A DNA stretch of 64,000 nt, from positions 124,001-188,000 of the forward strand of contig PXUA01000008.1 in assembly GCA_003022435.1 (NCBI GenBank), written 5' to 3'. The DNA comes from Bacteroidetes bacterium SW_9_63_38 (GTDB lineage Bacteria > Bacteroidota > Rhodothermia > Rhodothermales > Salinibacteraceae). The position numbers and the translations under genes were made by a program. The notes under the pieces are model-generated. The model did not search any database. It was not told the origin of the DNA and saw only the letters and a list, made by a program, of their open reading frames with translations. Below are positions 35,911 to 44,258 of the stretch, one piece after another; within the stretch, counting starts at the first letter, position 1, and each line of letters begins with the position of its first letter.

Positions 35911-36990
35911 ATGTCCGAACTGAACGTAGCCATTGTGGGAAGTGGCCTGATCGCCACCAAGAAGCACATTCCGGCGTTCCGGCGTCTCGGCTCCGAAGCG
36001 ACCCTTACCACAATCTGTGATGTAGACCCAGATAGCGCGCAGGGGGCAGCCAACCGCTTCGATATTTCCTCGGCATATACGGATCTAGGTGAACTGCTGA
36101 GTCAGGAGAAGCCGGATCTCGTTGACATATGTACTCCGCCGAAGACGCATTCGGATCTCGCGATCCAGGCCATCGAGGGGGGAGCACACGTTCTCATCGA
36201 AAAACCGATGGCCATGGATGTGGAGGAGTGCAACGAGATCGTGGAGGCCGCCGAACAGAACGGTCGAAAGGTCTGTGTTGCCCATAGCGACCTCTTTTAT
36301 CCCCCTTTTCTACAGGCACAGGAGCGCATCGAAAATGGAGACATCGGGGAATTCAAGGGGATGCGCATTTTTCTGTCCACCCCAACCGATTACATGACCT
36401 CTCAAGAAGATCATTGGGCCCACGAGCTGCCCGGTGGAGTTATTGGGGAGTCAGGACCACACGTCGTGTACCTTACTCTACCGTTCATTAATCCAGTTCA
36501 AGAGGTTCGCGCCTATGGACTGAAGAACATGTCTTATCCCTGGTCCAAGTACGAGGACTATCGGGTTGACTTGGTTGGGGAAGACACGGCCAGCACCATT
36601 ACGTGCATATATACCACCGATCAGTGGGACGCCCAAGTCGATATTTGGGGAACAGAGGGGATGCTAAAACTGGACCTGGAGCTTATGACCCTTACTGATC
36701 ATGGTCGTCCCAGCCTCGATTCTTGGCAACTCGCCGGATCTGGACTTTCCCAGTCCCTCCAAACCATTGGGGATACGATTCAGACGGGCGCTCAGGTCTT
36801 GCTCGGTCGCTACCAGAAGACGCACGACCTTCTCATCGAGCAATTTGTCGACAGCATTCATCGGGACACTGGATCTCCGGTGCCGGCCGAAGAAGGACGA
36901 GAGGCTGTGCGAGTGATGAACCTTATCGTAAAGAAGTTGGGGGAAGAGAATACGTCCGAAACAAAGAAAGAAAAGGTGGACAAAAAATAA
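35911..36990 (+). CDS. Gfo/Idh/MocA-family oxidoreductase
   Basis: 359 residues from ATG 35911. N-terminal Rossmann VAIVGSGLIATKKHIPAFRRL (about 6-26), TTICDVDPDSAQGAA, then VDICTPPKTHSDLAIQAIEGGAHVLIEKPMAM with the EKP motif (about 75-103). The C-terminal domain contains GVIGESGPHVVYLTL and DTASTITCIYTTDQWDAQVDI. Family members oxidise or reduce nucleotide sugars, for example in amino-sugar or keto-sugar formation. The precise substrate cannot be read. Confidence 0.87.
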   Translation: MSELNVAIVGSGLIATKKHIPAFRRLGSEATLTTICDVDPDSAQGAANRFDISSAYTDLGELLSQEKPDLVDICTPPKTHSDLAIQAIEGGAHVLIEKPMAMDVEECNEIVEAAEQNGRKVCVAHSDLFYPPFLQAQERIENGDIGEFKGMRIFLSTPTDYMTSQEDHWAHELPGGVIGESGPHVVYLTLPFINPVQEVRAYGLKNMSYPWSKYEDYRVDLVGEDTASTITCIYTTDQWDAQVDIWGTEGMLKLDLELMTLTDHGRPSLDSWQLAGSGLSQSLQTIGDTIQTGAQVLLGRYQKTHDLLIEQFVDSIHRDTGSPVPAEEGREAVRVMNLIVKKLGEENTSETKKEKVDKK

Positions 36991-37098
36991 CCTTCGAGTG
37001 TCTACGAACCAAATACGTGAAATTAGAACCTATTTTGTTTTGCTAAGATAAATACTTTGTACATCCAAATACTACACCAAAAGTCACAAAAAAATAAA

Positions 37099-37129
37099 CT
37101 AAAAAACTACACACACACTAAAAAACTAC
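37099..37129. repeat. 12-bp direct repeat in the leader of the AT-rich methyltransferase
   Basis: CTAAAAAACTAC occurs at 37099-37110 and again at 37118-37129, ending 2 bases before the ATG at 37132. The whole 36991-37131 leader is very AT-rich. It could be a translation-enhancing A-rich leader of the kind used in Bacteroidota. Confidence 0.6.
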
Positions 37130-37131
37130 TA

Positions 37132-37863
37132 ATGGAAAAAAACGAACGCGGAAACGAAGTGGAAGGGCTTTTCACTGAAAAGGCTAGCAACTGGAGAAAA
37201 AAGTACAAATCTGGTGGTGAATTACGTCCTCGACTTGAGAGGTTTTTATCAGGCGTACAGGAATTACTAGCCCCAGAGAAACGGATTCTCGACTTTGGAT
37301 GTGGTACGGGAGACCTTGCCGCTGAGTTGAGCAAATGCGGGTACGAGGTCTGCGCTTGCGATTTTTCTGAAGCGATGATCCGAAACGCTGCCGAAAGTGA
37401 GAGTCAGGCTAACGTAAAATGGAATATATTACCCCCAGATTGGGATACCCTTCCATATAAAGATTCAAGCTTCGACGCTATTGTGGCTTCTAGCGTATTC
37501 GAGTACCTAAAAGATTTGGAGGGAACAATGCGCGAGCTGTCAAGGGTGGTTTCACCTGGAGGTTTTATTATATTCACCGTACCAAATATATATAATCGAA
37601 CTCGAAAGATCGAATGGTACTTACGTAAAGTAATACAAGTACCCCTAATTTCATATCTTTCTTCAATACACGAAAAGACAAATAAGTTCATGAAGTATAT
37701 TAGATTATCAGTGAACCGTTTTTCTGCGGAGAAGTGGCACGAATATCTAAAGTGCTACGGTTTCGTGCCTCTTGATACAAGAGAAGCGTCGGATGAGTAC
37801 TGGCAGTCGAATAAAGAGAACGCCCTCATTCTTATGCGCTTCCAGAGAAACGATCCTTCTTAA
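37132..37863 (+). CDS. class I SAM-dependent methyltransferase, AT-rich
   Basis: 243 residues from ATG 37132. RILDFGCGTGDLAAELSKCGYEVCACDFSEAMIRNAAES is motif I and neighbour; FDAIVASSVFEYLKDLEGTMRELSRVVSPGGFIIFTVP follows. Lower GC than almost all neighbours, with many AAA, ATA and TAT codons, like 10808-12604, so probably acquired from a low-GC donor. Followed by a short hairpin. Likely a sugar O-methyltransferase. Confidence 0.84.
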   Translation: MEKNERGNEVEGLFTEKASNWRKKYKSGGELRPRLERFLSGVQELLAPEKRILDFGCGTGDLAAELSKCGYEVCACDFSEAMIRNAAESESQANVKWNILPPDWDTLPYKDSSFDAIVASSVFEYLKDLEGTMRELSRVVSPGGFIIFTVPNIYNRTRKIEWYLRKVIQVPLISYLSSIHEKTNKFMKYIRLSVNRFSAEKWHEYLKCYGFVPLDTREASDEYWQSNKENALILMRFQRNDPS

Positions 37864-37870
37864 GGATGCA

Positions 37871-37894
37871 CCAATAGTCTCCGTATACTATTGG
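37871..37894 (+). terminator. hairpin after the methyltransferase gene
   Basis: A perfect 8-bp stem (CCAATAGT/ACTATTGG) with an 8-base loop begins 7 bases after the stop codon. There is no long T tract, so this is only a candidate terminator or 3'-end stabiliser. Confidence 0.4.
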
Positions 37895-38101
37895 CGTTGT
37901 GCTTCAACCGTCTCGTCCTCCCGAGAGACCCCACAACCCTCTTTTAACCGGGTTTGATTCTTGAGTACGGAGCGAGAAAGGACCATTCACCTGAGCGTTC
38001 CGCCCTACGTCTATTCCAAACGTCAGTCCCTTAGCCCGGTGCACCAGGGGAATAGATGGAAACGAAATTGATTCAAAAGCTCATCGTAGGACTCAAAAGC
38101 G

Positions 38102-38436
38102 ATGTACATTCTCGGCATCAACGCCTATCACGGCGACGTCGCGGCGGTTCTTCTTTACGACGGGGATCTCGTGGCGGCCGTCGAAGAAGAGCGCTTTCGC
38201 CGCATCAAGCACGTGGCGGGCTTTCCGTCGAACGCCATTCAGTGTTGCCCGGAGATGGCCAGCATCGACGCCTCGAACCTCGATCGCGTCGCCATCAGCC
38301 GGGACCCCTCGGCGCACTTCGGCAAGAAGGTGCAGTTCGTCCTCACCGAGCGCCCGTCGCTGAAGCTGGTGTGGGAGCGGGCGATGAGCTCGCGCAAGGT
38401 AACGAACGGGGAGGACGACCTTGCCGACGCGCTGGA
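38102..38436 (+). pseudogene. 5' fragment of a NodU/CmcH-family carbamoyltransferase gene
   Basis: Starts [32 protein letters not shown] and follows the N-terminal ~110 residues of the intact gene at 40263, then breaks off. An 82-base block (38315-38396) is identical to 40476-40557, while the first ~200 bases are only roughly four-fifths identical, so the two copies have exchanged sequence locally. The fragment runs directly into a glycosyltransferase 3' end at about 38436. Confidence 0.85.
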
Positions 38437-38558
38437 TCGGGTGGCACTACACCCTCCAGCGCACCTACGCCGAAGTCCTCCTCGCTCTTTTGCGGGTGGA
38501 CAAGCAACTAGGCGAAGAGCCTCGTTCCGAAGGAGGGCATCCACCAGAGCGATCGTGA
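38436..38558 (+). pseudogene. 3' fragment of a WaaE-like GT2 gene
   Basis: In the frame starting 38436 the DNA reads IGWHYTLQRTYAEVLLALLRVDKQLGEE and then stops at 38556-38558. This is the C-terminus of a GT2 close to 34814-35581 (GWYYALQRTYTELLLALKLID). It is joined out of frame to the carbamoyltransferase fragment, so the two halves are debris of one deletion or recombination. Confidence 0.75.
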
Positions 38559-38627
38559 AATGAAACCATTTTGCATTCATGGCGGTGTTGCTCTGAACCC
38601 TGGCGTCCAATAGGGCCGACCGATCTC

Positions 38628-38888
38628 ATGCCGACGAAACCCGTTCGTGACGTGCCCGATCACGTGCACATGCACCTGAAGCGCCGAGCTGAAAAGAATC
38701 GTCGAAGCCTAAACCAGGAGCTCCTTCGTATTCTTGAAGAGTCGATCTCGCAACCGTCCGAGTCCAATCGACAGGTTGCGCGCGAGGCCCGCAAGGCGGA
38801 GCAAGACCGGACGCCATCGTGGGCCGTCGAGTCCCGAGAATTGAAGCGCACAATGCGGGAAGGCCGGCAGGTTTGCGCGATGCGGTGA
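38628..38888 (+). CDS. Arc/FitA-like ribbon-helix-helix protein (orphan antitoxin)
   Basis: 86 residues. KPVRDVPDHVHMHLKRRAEKNRRSLNQELLRILEESI (about 4-40) is the ribbon-helix-helix DNA-binding fold of FitA/Arc-type antitoxins. The C-terminal tail (SWAVESRELKRTMREG) would be the toxin-binding part. No PIN-domain toxin follows; the next 467 bp are repeats. It may be an orphan antitoxin or a solitary regulator. Confidence 0.72.
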   Translation: MPTKPVRDVPDHVHMHLKRRAEKNRRSLNQELLRILEESISQPSESNRQVAREARKAEQDRTPSWAVESRELKRTMREGRQVCAMR

Positions 38889-38906
38889 AGCTCCCTATGA
38901 GCATGA

Positions 38907-39084
38907 GTCATCCCGACGGCGGTCAGGAGCGAAGGAGGCAATCCCAGCTTGCCAAAGCTGAAGGATCCCCTTGAATTCAGCGGAAACAAGCTCGGAAAGC
39001 TGTGCTTTTTGGGTTGTTTCCGCCTCATCGGGAGAGATTCTTCGGGTCGTGGCAATCCAGATTGCCTGCCTCCCTCAGAATGAC
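38907..39084. repeat. dispersed palindromic repeat cluster
   Basis: Two related segments: 38907-38972 starting GTCATCCCGACG with a CAGCTT/AAGCTG hairpin, and 39026-39084 starting CATCGGGAGAGATTCTTCGG and ending TCAGAATGAC, with a GGCAATC/GATTGCC palindrome at 39051-39066. The end motifs resemble the widespread intergenic repeats with GTCAT...GAGCGAAG and GATTCTTCG...AGAATGAC ends. The region 38889-39355 otherwise has no gene. Confidence 0.7.
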
Positions 39085-39355
39085 GCAGTGATGCAAAAGG
39101 AGCGATCCGCGGAGCTTCACCGCTTTCTGCACACGTACCGGAAGGCCTGGTGTACAAACCAATCCGCGAGCATGCTGCTCCACTCCCATCCGTATCGGGT
39201 ACGGGGTTCGTACCGTCGTATTGCGGCTGTTGAGGTGCCTCGGGGATCATGATTGCCGGCAAGCAGCCGGGATGCGTTCAGGTTTCGGTATGGAACCCCG
39301 TTGTGAAGGCACGGCTTGAATGTAGGTGCGATCGTCCAGAAACGAGCCGGTTCCC

Positions 39356-39631
39356 ATGGATGCCACTGGCCTCAGCGACGAAGAATTTGCCCGACGGGGC
39401 AATGCCCTGTTTGAGGAGCATGTTCGCCCCAACGTCGACGTAGACGAAGAGTCGCACAAGTTCGTGGCGATTGACGTCGAGACTGGCAAGTATGAGGTCG
39501 ACGAAAGCGAGGTCGACGCGACCGACCGACTTATTGAACGATGTCCCGAGGCTGAGGGGCGGATTTGGCTTCGGCGCGTCGGGTACGAACATGCGCATCG
39601 TCTCGGGGCGTTCGACAGCACGCAGACGTGA
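39356..39631 (+). CDS. small acidic protein, partner of the aspartic protease-like gene
   Basis: 91 residues from ATG 39356. LSDEEFARRGNALFEEHVRPNVDVDEE, then KFVAIDVETGKYEVDE and LIERCPEAEGRIWLRRVGYEHAHRLG. I do not recognise a named family, but short genes of this type often precede small clan-AA protease genes. Ends 3 bp before the protease start, so the pair is likely co-translated; a toxin-antitoxin-like module is possible but unproven. Confidence 0.68.
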   Translation: MDATGLSDEEFARRGNALFEEHVRPNVDVDEESHKFVAIDVETGKYEVDESEVDATDRLIERCPEAEGRIWLRRVGYEHAHRLGAFDSTQT

Positions 39632-39634
39632 ATC

Positions 39635-39988
39635 ATGGGGTTGATCGGAAGGGTCACCGCTGACAGAGAAGCAAGGATTCCTCTCCTCGTACGTTCGGGG
39701 GAAGGCACAGAGCACGAAATTGACGCCGCGATCGATACAGGATTCAACGGTGTTCTGGGTCTGCCCGCTCATCTCATCGAAGAACTTGGCCTCTCGCTCG
39801 TAGGCCGCGAGCGAATGTTGCTCGCCAACGGGGAGCTGCACTTCGCGGAGACGCACCGAGCGTTCGTCAGTATGGAGGACCGAGTCTATTCTGTTCGTGT
39901 AGTTGAAGCTGGCGAGCCCCTTGCTGGCATGAGCCTGCTCTGGGAGTACGATATGGATGGTGGGCAGGTTGTTCTGGAACGTCTGTAA
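39635..39988 (+). CDS. clan AA (retropepsin-like) aspartic protease family protein
   Basis: 117 residues. EIDAAIDTGFNGVLGLPAHLIEELGL has the catalytic DTG (about 31-33), followed by VGRERMLLANGELHFAETHRAFV and a C-terminal LLWEYDMDGGQVVLERL. This is the short bacterial clan-AA group; one DTG per chain means it must dimerise. The substrate is unknown. It pairs with the preceding 91-residue gene. Confidence 0.8.
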   Translation: MGLIGRVTADREARIPLLVRSGEGTEHEIDAAIDTGFNGVLGLPAHLIEELGLSLVGRERMLLANGELHFAETHRAFVSMEDRVYSVRVVEAGEPLAGMSLLWEYDMDGGQVVLERL

Positions 39989-40018
39989 TACAGCCAACCG
40001 CCGACTGCCGTTCGCAGC

Positions 40019-40160
40019 GCTGGGAGCAAGACCATCTAGATGGCCACGACTGAGTAGTCTCCGGGCTGCGCTGGGAGCAAGGCCATTTAGATGGCCACGA
40101 CCGAGTAGTCTCCGGGCTGCGCTGGGAGCAAGGCCATTTAGATGGCCACGACCGAGTATC
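40019..40160. repeat. 51-bp tandem repeat, about 2.8 copies
   Basis: Units begin GCTGGGAGCAAG at 40019, 40070 and 40121 and each holds a palindrome GGCCATYTAGATGGCC. The first unit differs by a few bases, the second and third are nearly identical. The period is 17 codons, so spurious frames stay open through it. It lies between the protease gene and the carbamoyltransferase. Confidence 0.88.
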
Positions 40161-40176
40161 CCGAAAGCCTTCGGGA
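40159..40176. repeat. 18-bp palindromic element, copy 1
   Basis: TCCCGAA/TTCGGGA arms around a four-base centre (AGCC). The same 18 bases occur in reverse orientation inside miaB at 58518-58535. It adjoins the end of the 51-bp repeat array. Confidence 0.85.
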
Positions 40177-40262
40177 TGACCGCCGTCACTACCGGAGCAC
40201 CTCAGCTCTGGAGAATCCACCACTCTTTCTTTTCGACCTTCTTCTTCCCAAACCGAAAAGAG

Positions 40263-42071
40263 ATGTACATCCTCGGCATCAACGCCTACCACGGCGACGT
40301 CTCCGCCGTCCTTCTGGAGGACGGCGACCTCGTCGCGGCCCTCGAAGAAGAGCGCTTCCGCCGCATCAAGCACGTGGCGGGGTTCCCTACAAACGCCATC
40401 CGCCGCTGCCTCGACGTCGGCGGCATCGACGCGGCCGACCTCGACCACGTCGCCATCAGCCGCGACCCCTCGGCCCACTTCGGCAAGAAGGTGCAGTTCG
40501 TCCTCACCGAGCGCCCGTCGCTGAAGCTGGTGTGGGAGCGGGCGATGAGCTCGCGCAGGGTGACGAACGTGAAGGATGACCTCGCCGATGCTCTGGGCGT
40601 CACGAAGCGGGGGCTCCCGCCCCTGCACAACGTGGAGCACCACCCGGCGCACCTGGCGAGTGCGTTTTTCGTGTCGTCCTACGGGGAGGCGGCCGTCTGC
40701 GCCCTCGACGCGATGGGCGACTTCGTGAGCACCTCGTGGGCAATGGGGCAGGGCAACTCGATGGAGATGCTGGGCCGCGTCTACTACCCCCACTCGCTGG
40801 GCCTGCTCTACACGGCCATCACGCAGTTTCTCGGCTTTCCGTACTACGGGGACGAGTACAAGGTGATGGGCCTGGCCCCGTACGGCGACCCGACCTACAC
40901 CGACGAGATCCGCGAGCTCATCCCCCTCGGGAAGGACGGGCAGTTCGAGCTTGCGCTCGACTACTTCCGCCACTGGCAGGAGGACTACGACATGGACTGG
41001 GAGGAGGGCCGCCCGGACTTCGGCACGATCTACACGCCGGCGCTGGAGGAGCTGCTCGGCCCCGAGCGCGAGCCGGAGAGCACCCTCACCCAGCGCCACA
41101 AGGACATTGCTCACTCCCTCCAGGCCGTCCATGAGGAGAACGCCTTCCACGTCCTAAACGCCGTCCACGAGCAGACGGACGCCAACCGCCTCTGCCTGGC
41201 CGGAGGCGTGGCCATGAACAGCGTGGCCAACGGGAAGGTGCGCGCCAACACGCCGTTCGAGGAGCTTTACATCCAGCCGGCTGCTGGAGACAATGGCACG
41301 GCCCTCGGCGCCGCCTACCACGTGTGGCACGAGCACTTCGACGAGCCCCGCTCGTTTGTGATGAACCACACGCTCTGGGGCACCGAATACGACGACGACC
41401 GGGTGCCGGAGATCGTGGCGGGTCAGCCGGACGCGGCGTCGAAATACCAGTGGACCAAATACGACGACCTGGATCGCCTCTGTGAAAAAACGGCTCAGCT
41501 TCTCGCCGACGGGAAGGTGGTGGGATGGTTCCGGGGCCGGATGGAGTGGGGCGCCCGGGCCCTCGGTAACCGGAGCATCCTGGCGGATCCGGGCCGCGCC
41601 GACGCCCGCGACCGCATCAACAACCGGGTGAAGTACCGGGAGGAGTTTCGTCCCTTCGCGCCGTCGATCCTGAAGGAGGCCGTCGACGAGTACTTTATCG
41701 GACACGCCGGAACGCATTCGGAAGACCGAGAGGAATTCCGACCCTCCCCTGATCCGTTCATGCAGCAGGTGTACCCGGTCCGGGAGGAGAAGCGCGACGA
41801 GATTCCGGCCGTCACGCACGTGGACGGCACCGGCCGCCTCCAGGCGGTCGGCAAAGGTCGAAATCCGGCCTATCACACGCTCATTTCTGCGTTCGCTGAG
41901 AAGACCGGGACACCGGTTGTTCTCAACACGAGCTTCAACGAGAACGAGCCCATCGTCGAATCCCCGGAGCAGGCCCTCAACTGTTTTTTCCGCACGGCCA
42001 TGGACGCGGTGGTGGTCGAAAACACCTTGGTACAGCGCACTGAGCGGAGCGAGGAAGTGCTTTCAGAGTGA
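40263..42071 (+). CDS. NodU/CmcH-family O-carbamoyltransferase
   Basis: 602 residues from ATG 40263. The N-terminal Kae1-like domain starts [32 protein letters not shown]. Family motifs follow: [14 protein letters not shown] (metal-binding HxxxH region), [36 protein letters not shown] and [15 protein letters not shown]. The C-terminal YrdC-like part has [19 protein letters not shown] and [18 protein letters not shown]. These enzymes transfer carbamoyl from carbamoyl-phosphate to a sugar hydroxyl. Its 5' end exchanged sequence with the fragment at 38102. Confidence 0.92.
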   Translation: MYILGINAYHGDVSAVLLEDGDLVAALEEERFRRIKHVAGFPTNAIRRCLDVGGIDAADLDHVAISRDPSAHFGKKVQFVLTERPSLKLVWERAMSSRRVTNVKDDLADALGVTKRGLPPLHNVEHHPAHLASAFFVSSYGEAAVCALDAMGDFVSTSWAMGQGNSMEMLGRVYYPHSLGLLYTAITQFLGFPYYGDEYKVMGLAPYGDPTYTDEIRELIPLGKDGQFELALDYFRHWQEDYDMDWEEGRPDFGTIYTPALEELLGPEREPESTLTQRHKDIAHSLQAVHEENAFHVLNAVHEQTDANRLCLAGGVAMNSVANGKVRANTPFEELYIQPAAGDNGTALGAAYHVWHEHFDEPRSFVMNHTLWGTEYDDDRVPEIVAGQPDAASKYQWTKYDDLDRLCEKTAQLLADGKVVGWFRGRMEWGARALGNRSILADPGRADARDRINNRVKYREEFRPFAPSILKEAVDEYFIGHAGTHSEDREEFRPSPDPFMQQVYPVREEKRDEIPAVTHVDGTGRLQAVGKGRNPAYHTLISAFAEKTGTPVVLNTSFNENEPIVESPEQALNCFFRTAMDAVVVENTLVQRTERSEEVLSE

Positions 42072-42130
42072 GGCAGCCGGTGGAGGAAAGAACGTCGGAC
42101 GAGGCGACGGGCTGATCGTCAAAGACGGAT

Positions 42131-42155
42131 GGAGACTCCGTCCACTGGAGTCTCC
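42131..42155. repeat. 25-bp inverted repeat
   Basis: Perfect 9-bp arms GGAGACTCC and GGAGTCTCC around GTCCACT, 60 bases after the carbamoyltransferase stop. No T tract, so it is more likely another small palindromic repeat than a terminator. Confidence 0.6.
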
Positions 42156-42186
42156 AGGGGAGAAGCGAAGGTTGTGCCGGGGGGCG

Positions 42187-42381
42187 GAGGTCATCAACGC
42201 GGAGGCGGCTGCGCCCATCGTGATTGAGGACGATGTCTTCGTGGGGATGGAGGCGCTGGTTCTGAGGGGCGTGACCGTCGGCGAGGGCGCCGTCGTGGGG
42301 GCGGGCGCCGTCGTCACGCAGGACGTGCCGCCGCAGACGGTGGGGGCGGGCAATCCGGCGACCGTCGTGCGGGAGCTGTGA
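42187..42381 (+). pseudogene. 3' fragment of a hexapeptide-repeat (LbH) acetyltransferase gene
   Basis: Reads [58 protein letters not shown] in part, the last turns and exit loop of a left-handed beta-helix acetyltransferase (WbbJ/maltose O-acetyltransferase type). No N-terminus is present upstream. Ends in a 4-bp GTGA overlap with the next small gene. Confidence 0.8.
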
Positions 42382-42659
42382 GGCGCCGCCCGATTCTCCT
42401 GATACGTGCGTTCAGCGGGTTCGAGAGCGGGTTCAGCGAGGCGGGCACCACGTGCCATCCCGACATCATTCGGCGATTCCATCGGAGCATTGCCAACTTC
42501 TGGGAGACATATCGGTGTCTGTTGGACCAATGGTATCCTTTTTCCAACGCCGAAGACACGTTTCAGGAGGTTGCGTTTGGAAAAGAAGACCGCTACGTGG
42601 TAACTGACGATCACCACTTTGAGGTTTTTCGTTCCTTCCTCTCTGAGACCGATGGATGA
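42378..42659 (+). CDS. hypothetical protein, 93 aa
   Basis: GTG start overlaps the acetyltransferase fragment stop. [55 protein letters not shown] is rich in aromatic residues; no known family recognised. It overlaps the next gene by 8 bp, so the two are probably one functional pair, perhaps a small toxin-antitoxin-like module. Confidence 0.5.
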   Translation: MRRRPILLIRAFSGFESGFSEAGTTCHPDIIRRFHRSIANFWETYRCLLDQWYPFSNAEDTFQEVAFGKEDRYVVTDDHHFEVFRSFLSETDG

Positions 42660-42915
42660 CCGATCCTTTCCACATTCAGAAATAGATGCAGATCTTGATC
42701 TGGGGACGTACCGTCGGATGGTTGAGCTGAAACGCATCGGCAACCGGGCCGTCCACCGCGCGCAGGAAGAGAACCGGCGGCTGGGCATTCCGAATGTCTA
42801 TTCCATCGGGGGACGCATTTACTACGAGCAGCCTGACGGCACCCTCACGCGGGAAGAGCCGCCGTTCGAGAGGAGCTCGTCCGGGACTAGCGAGGGCGGG
42901 CCGGAGCCGGAGTAG
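42652..42915 (+). CDS. hypothetical protein, 87 aa
   Basis: ATG 42652 lies inside the end of the previous gene. YRRMVELKRIGNRAVHRAQEENRRLGIPNVYSIGGRIYYEQPDGTLTREEPP resembles a common small bacterial protein of unknown role with the RLGxPNVYS...YELPDG pattern. The C-terminal tail is acidic and Ser/Gly-rich. Partner of the overlapping upstream gene. The 230 bp that follow show no gene. Confidence 0.6.
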   Translation: MDDRSFPHSEIDADLDLGTYRRMVELKRIGNRAVHRAQEENRRLGIPNVYSIGGRIYYEQPDGTLTREEPPFERSSSGTSEGGPEPE

Positions 42916-43145
42916 GGGACTGTGCGGAAGGAAGACGAAAGGCACTGGGGCCGTCGTACGAGACGGGCCCCCGCGGACGGTGGTGGTGGACAATCGGGCG
43001 ATGGTCCTCCGGGGCTCGAACGGAGTGAAAAAGGGTGAGGAATAGAGAAAGAAAAGGGAATGGGTGAGCACTTCTGGAGCAACATTTGCGGCGGACCGCA
43101 GGTAAGGTTTCCTGTTGATCAATTCGAAAACAAACACCCTTCATC

Positions 43146-44258
43146 ATGAGTCTTCCGACCAACGGCCATCCCGACCCCAGCCCGTATCTCTCGTCGGACG
43201 CTGGCGAGCGAATTGCGGCCGATCCCATTTTCGAGGGCGATGTCGACACGGGCAGAACCGTCGTCGTCTGTGGGGCCGGCGGATTTATCGGCGGGCACCT
43301 CGTGGCCGACCTCTTGCGCCAGGGCTACCCGGAGGTGCGCGCCGTCGACATCAAGCCGCCCAGCCACTGGTTTCAGAAGTTCGACGGGGCGGACAACCGG
43401 TCCCTCGACCTCCGGGAGAAGGAGAACTGCTACCGGGCCTTAGAGAACGCCGATCACGTCTACAACCTCGCGGCCGACATGGGCGGGATGGGCTTTATCG
43501 AAAACAACAAGGCCCTCTGCATGCTCAGCGTGACGATCAACACGCACCTGCTGATGGCCGCCCGCGACAATGACGTGGACCGGTATTTCTACTCCTCGAG
43601 CGCCTGCGTCTACAACCAGGAGCTTCAAAGCACCTCCGACGTCGAGCCGCTTTCAGAGGAGGACGCCTACCCGGCCCTCGCCGAGGACGGCTACGGGTGG
43701 GAGAAGCTCTTCAGCGAGCGGATGTGTCGCCACTTCCGGGAGGATTTCGATCTGACCACGCGGGTGGCGCGCTACCACAACGTGTACGGCCCGTTCGGGA
43801 CCTACGACGGCGGGCGGGAGAAGGCGCCGGCGGCGTTGACTAGGAAGGCGATTGCGGCGAAGCTGAGCGGGAGCGGAGACACTGTGATCTGGGGGGACGG
43901 GACCCAGACCCGCTCGTTCATGTACGTCGACGACTGCGTGAAGGGGACGCAGAAGATTATGCATTCCGACATCACCGATCCGATCAACCTCGGGAGCGAC
44001 GAGCTGGTGACGATCAACGAGCTGGTGGACGTGATTGAGGCGGCGGTGGGCGTGGACCTGGAGCGGGAGTACGATCTGACGAAGCCGCAGGGCGTCGATG
44101 GCCGCAACTCGGACAACACCAAAATCCAGCGGGAACTCGGGTGGGAGCCGCCGACGGCCCTCCGGGATGGGATGGAGGTCACCGCCGACTGGATCGAGCA
44201 GCAGATGCGGCGGCACGCCGAGCAGGAAACGACCAGCCGCTTCGCGCTGGCGCACTAG
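43146..44258 (+). CDS. GDP-mannose 3,5-epimerase-like SDR protein
   Basis: 370 residues. Rossmann VVVCGAGGFIGGHLVADLL (about 38-56), VYNLAADMGGMGFIENNKALCM (the AADMGGMGFI motif of GDP-mannose 3,5-epimerases), SSSACVYNQELQ, catalytic YGWEKLFSERM and RYHNVYGPFGTYDGGREKAPAAL. The enzyme converts GDP-D-mannose to GDP-L-galactose or GDP-L-gulose, a likely precursor for the polysaccharide. The stop codon TAG lies within the CTAG that begins the 128-bp element, so the native C-terminus may have been changed slightly. Confidence 0.85.
   Translation: MSLPTNGHPDPSPYLSSDAGERIAADPIFEGDVDTGRTVVVCGAGGFIGGHLVADLLRQGYPEVRAVDIKPPSHWFQKFDGADNRSLDLREKENCYRALENADHVYNLAADMGGMGFIENNKALCMLSVTINTHLLMAARDNDVDRYFYSSSACVYNQELQSTSDVEPLSEEDAYPALAEDGYGWEKLFSERMCRHFREDFDLTTRVARYHNVYGPFGTYDGGREKAPAALTRKAIAAKLSGSGDTVIWGDGTQTRSFMYVDDCVKGTQKIMHSDITDPINLGSDELVTINELVDVIEAAVGVDLEREYDLTKPQGVDGRNSDNTKIQRELGWEPPTALRDGMEVTADWIEQQMRRHAEQETTSRFALAH

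Noticed and set aside
40019-40160. Possible CRISPR array
   Set aside because: The units are directly tandem without unique spacers and only ~2.8 copies exist.
39278-40189. A 303-residue - strand frame with repeated GRGHLNGLAPSAARRLL
   Set aside because: The repeat is the 51-bp tandem DNA repeat read as protein; the frame also runs antisense to the clan-AA protease and its partner.
39867-41150. A 427-residue - strand frame
   Set aside because: Antisense shadow of the carbamoyltransferase gene plus the tandem repeat; no family resemblance.
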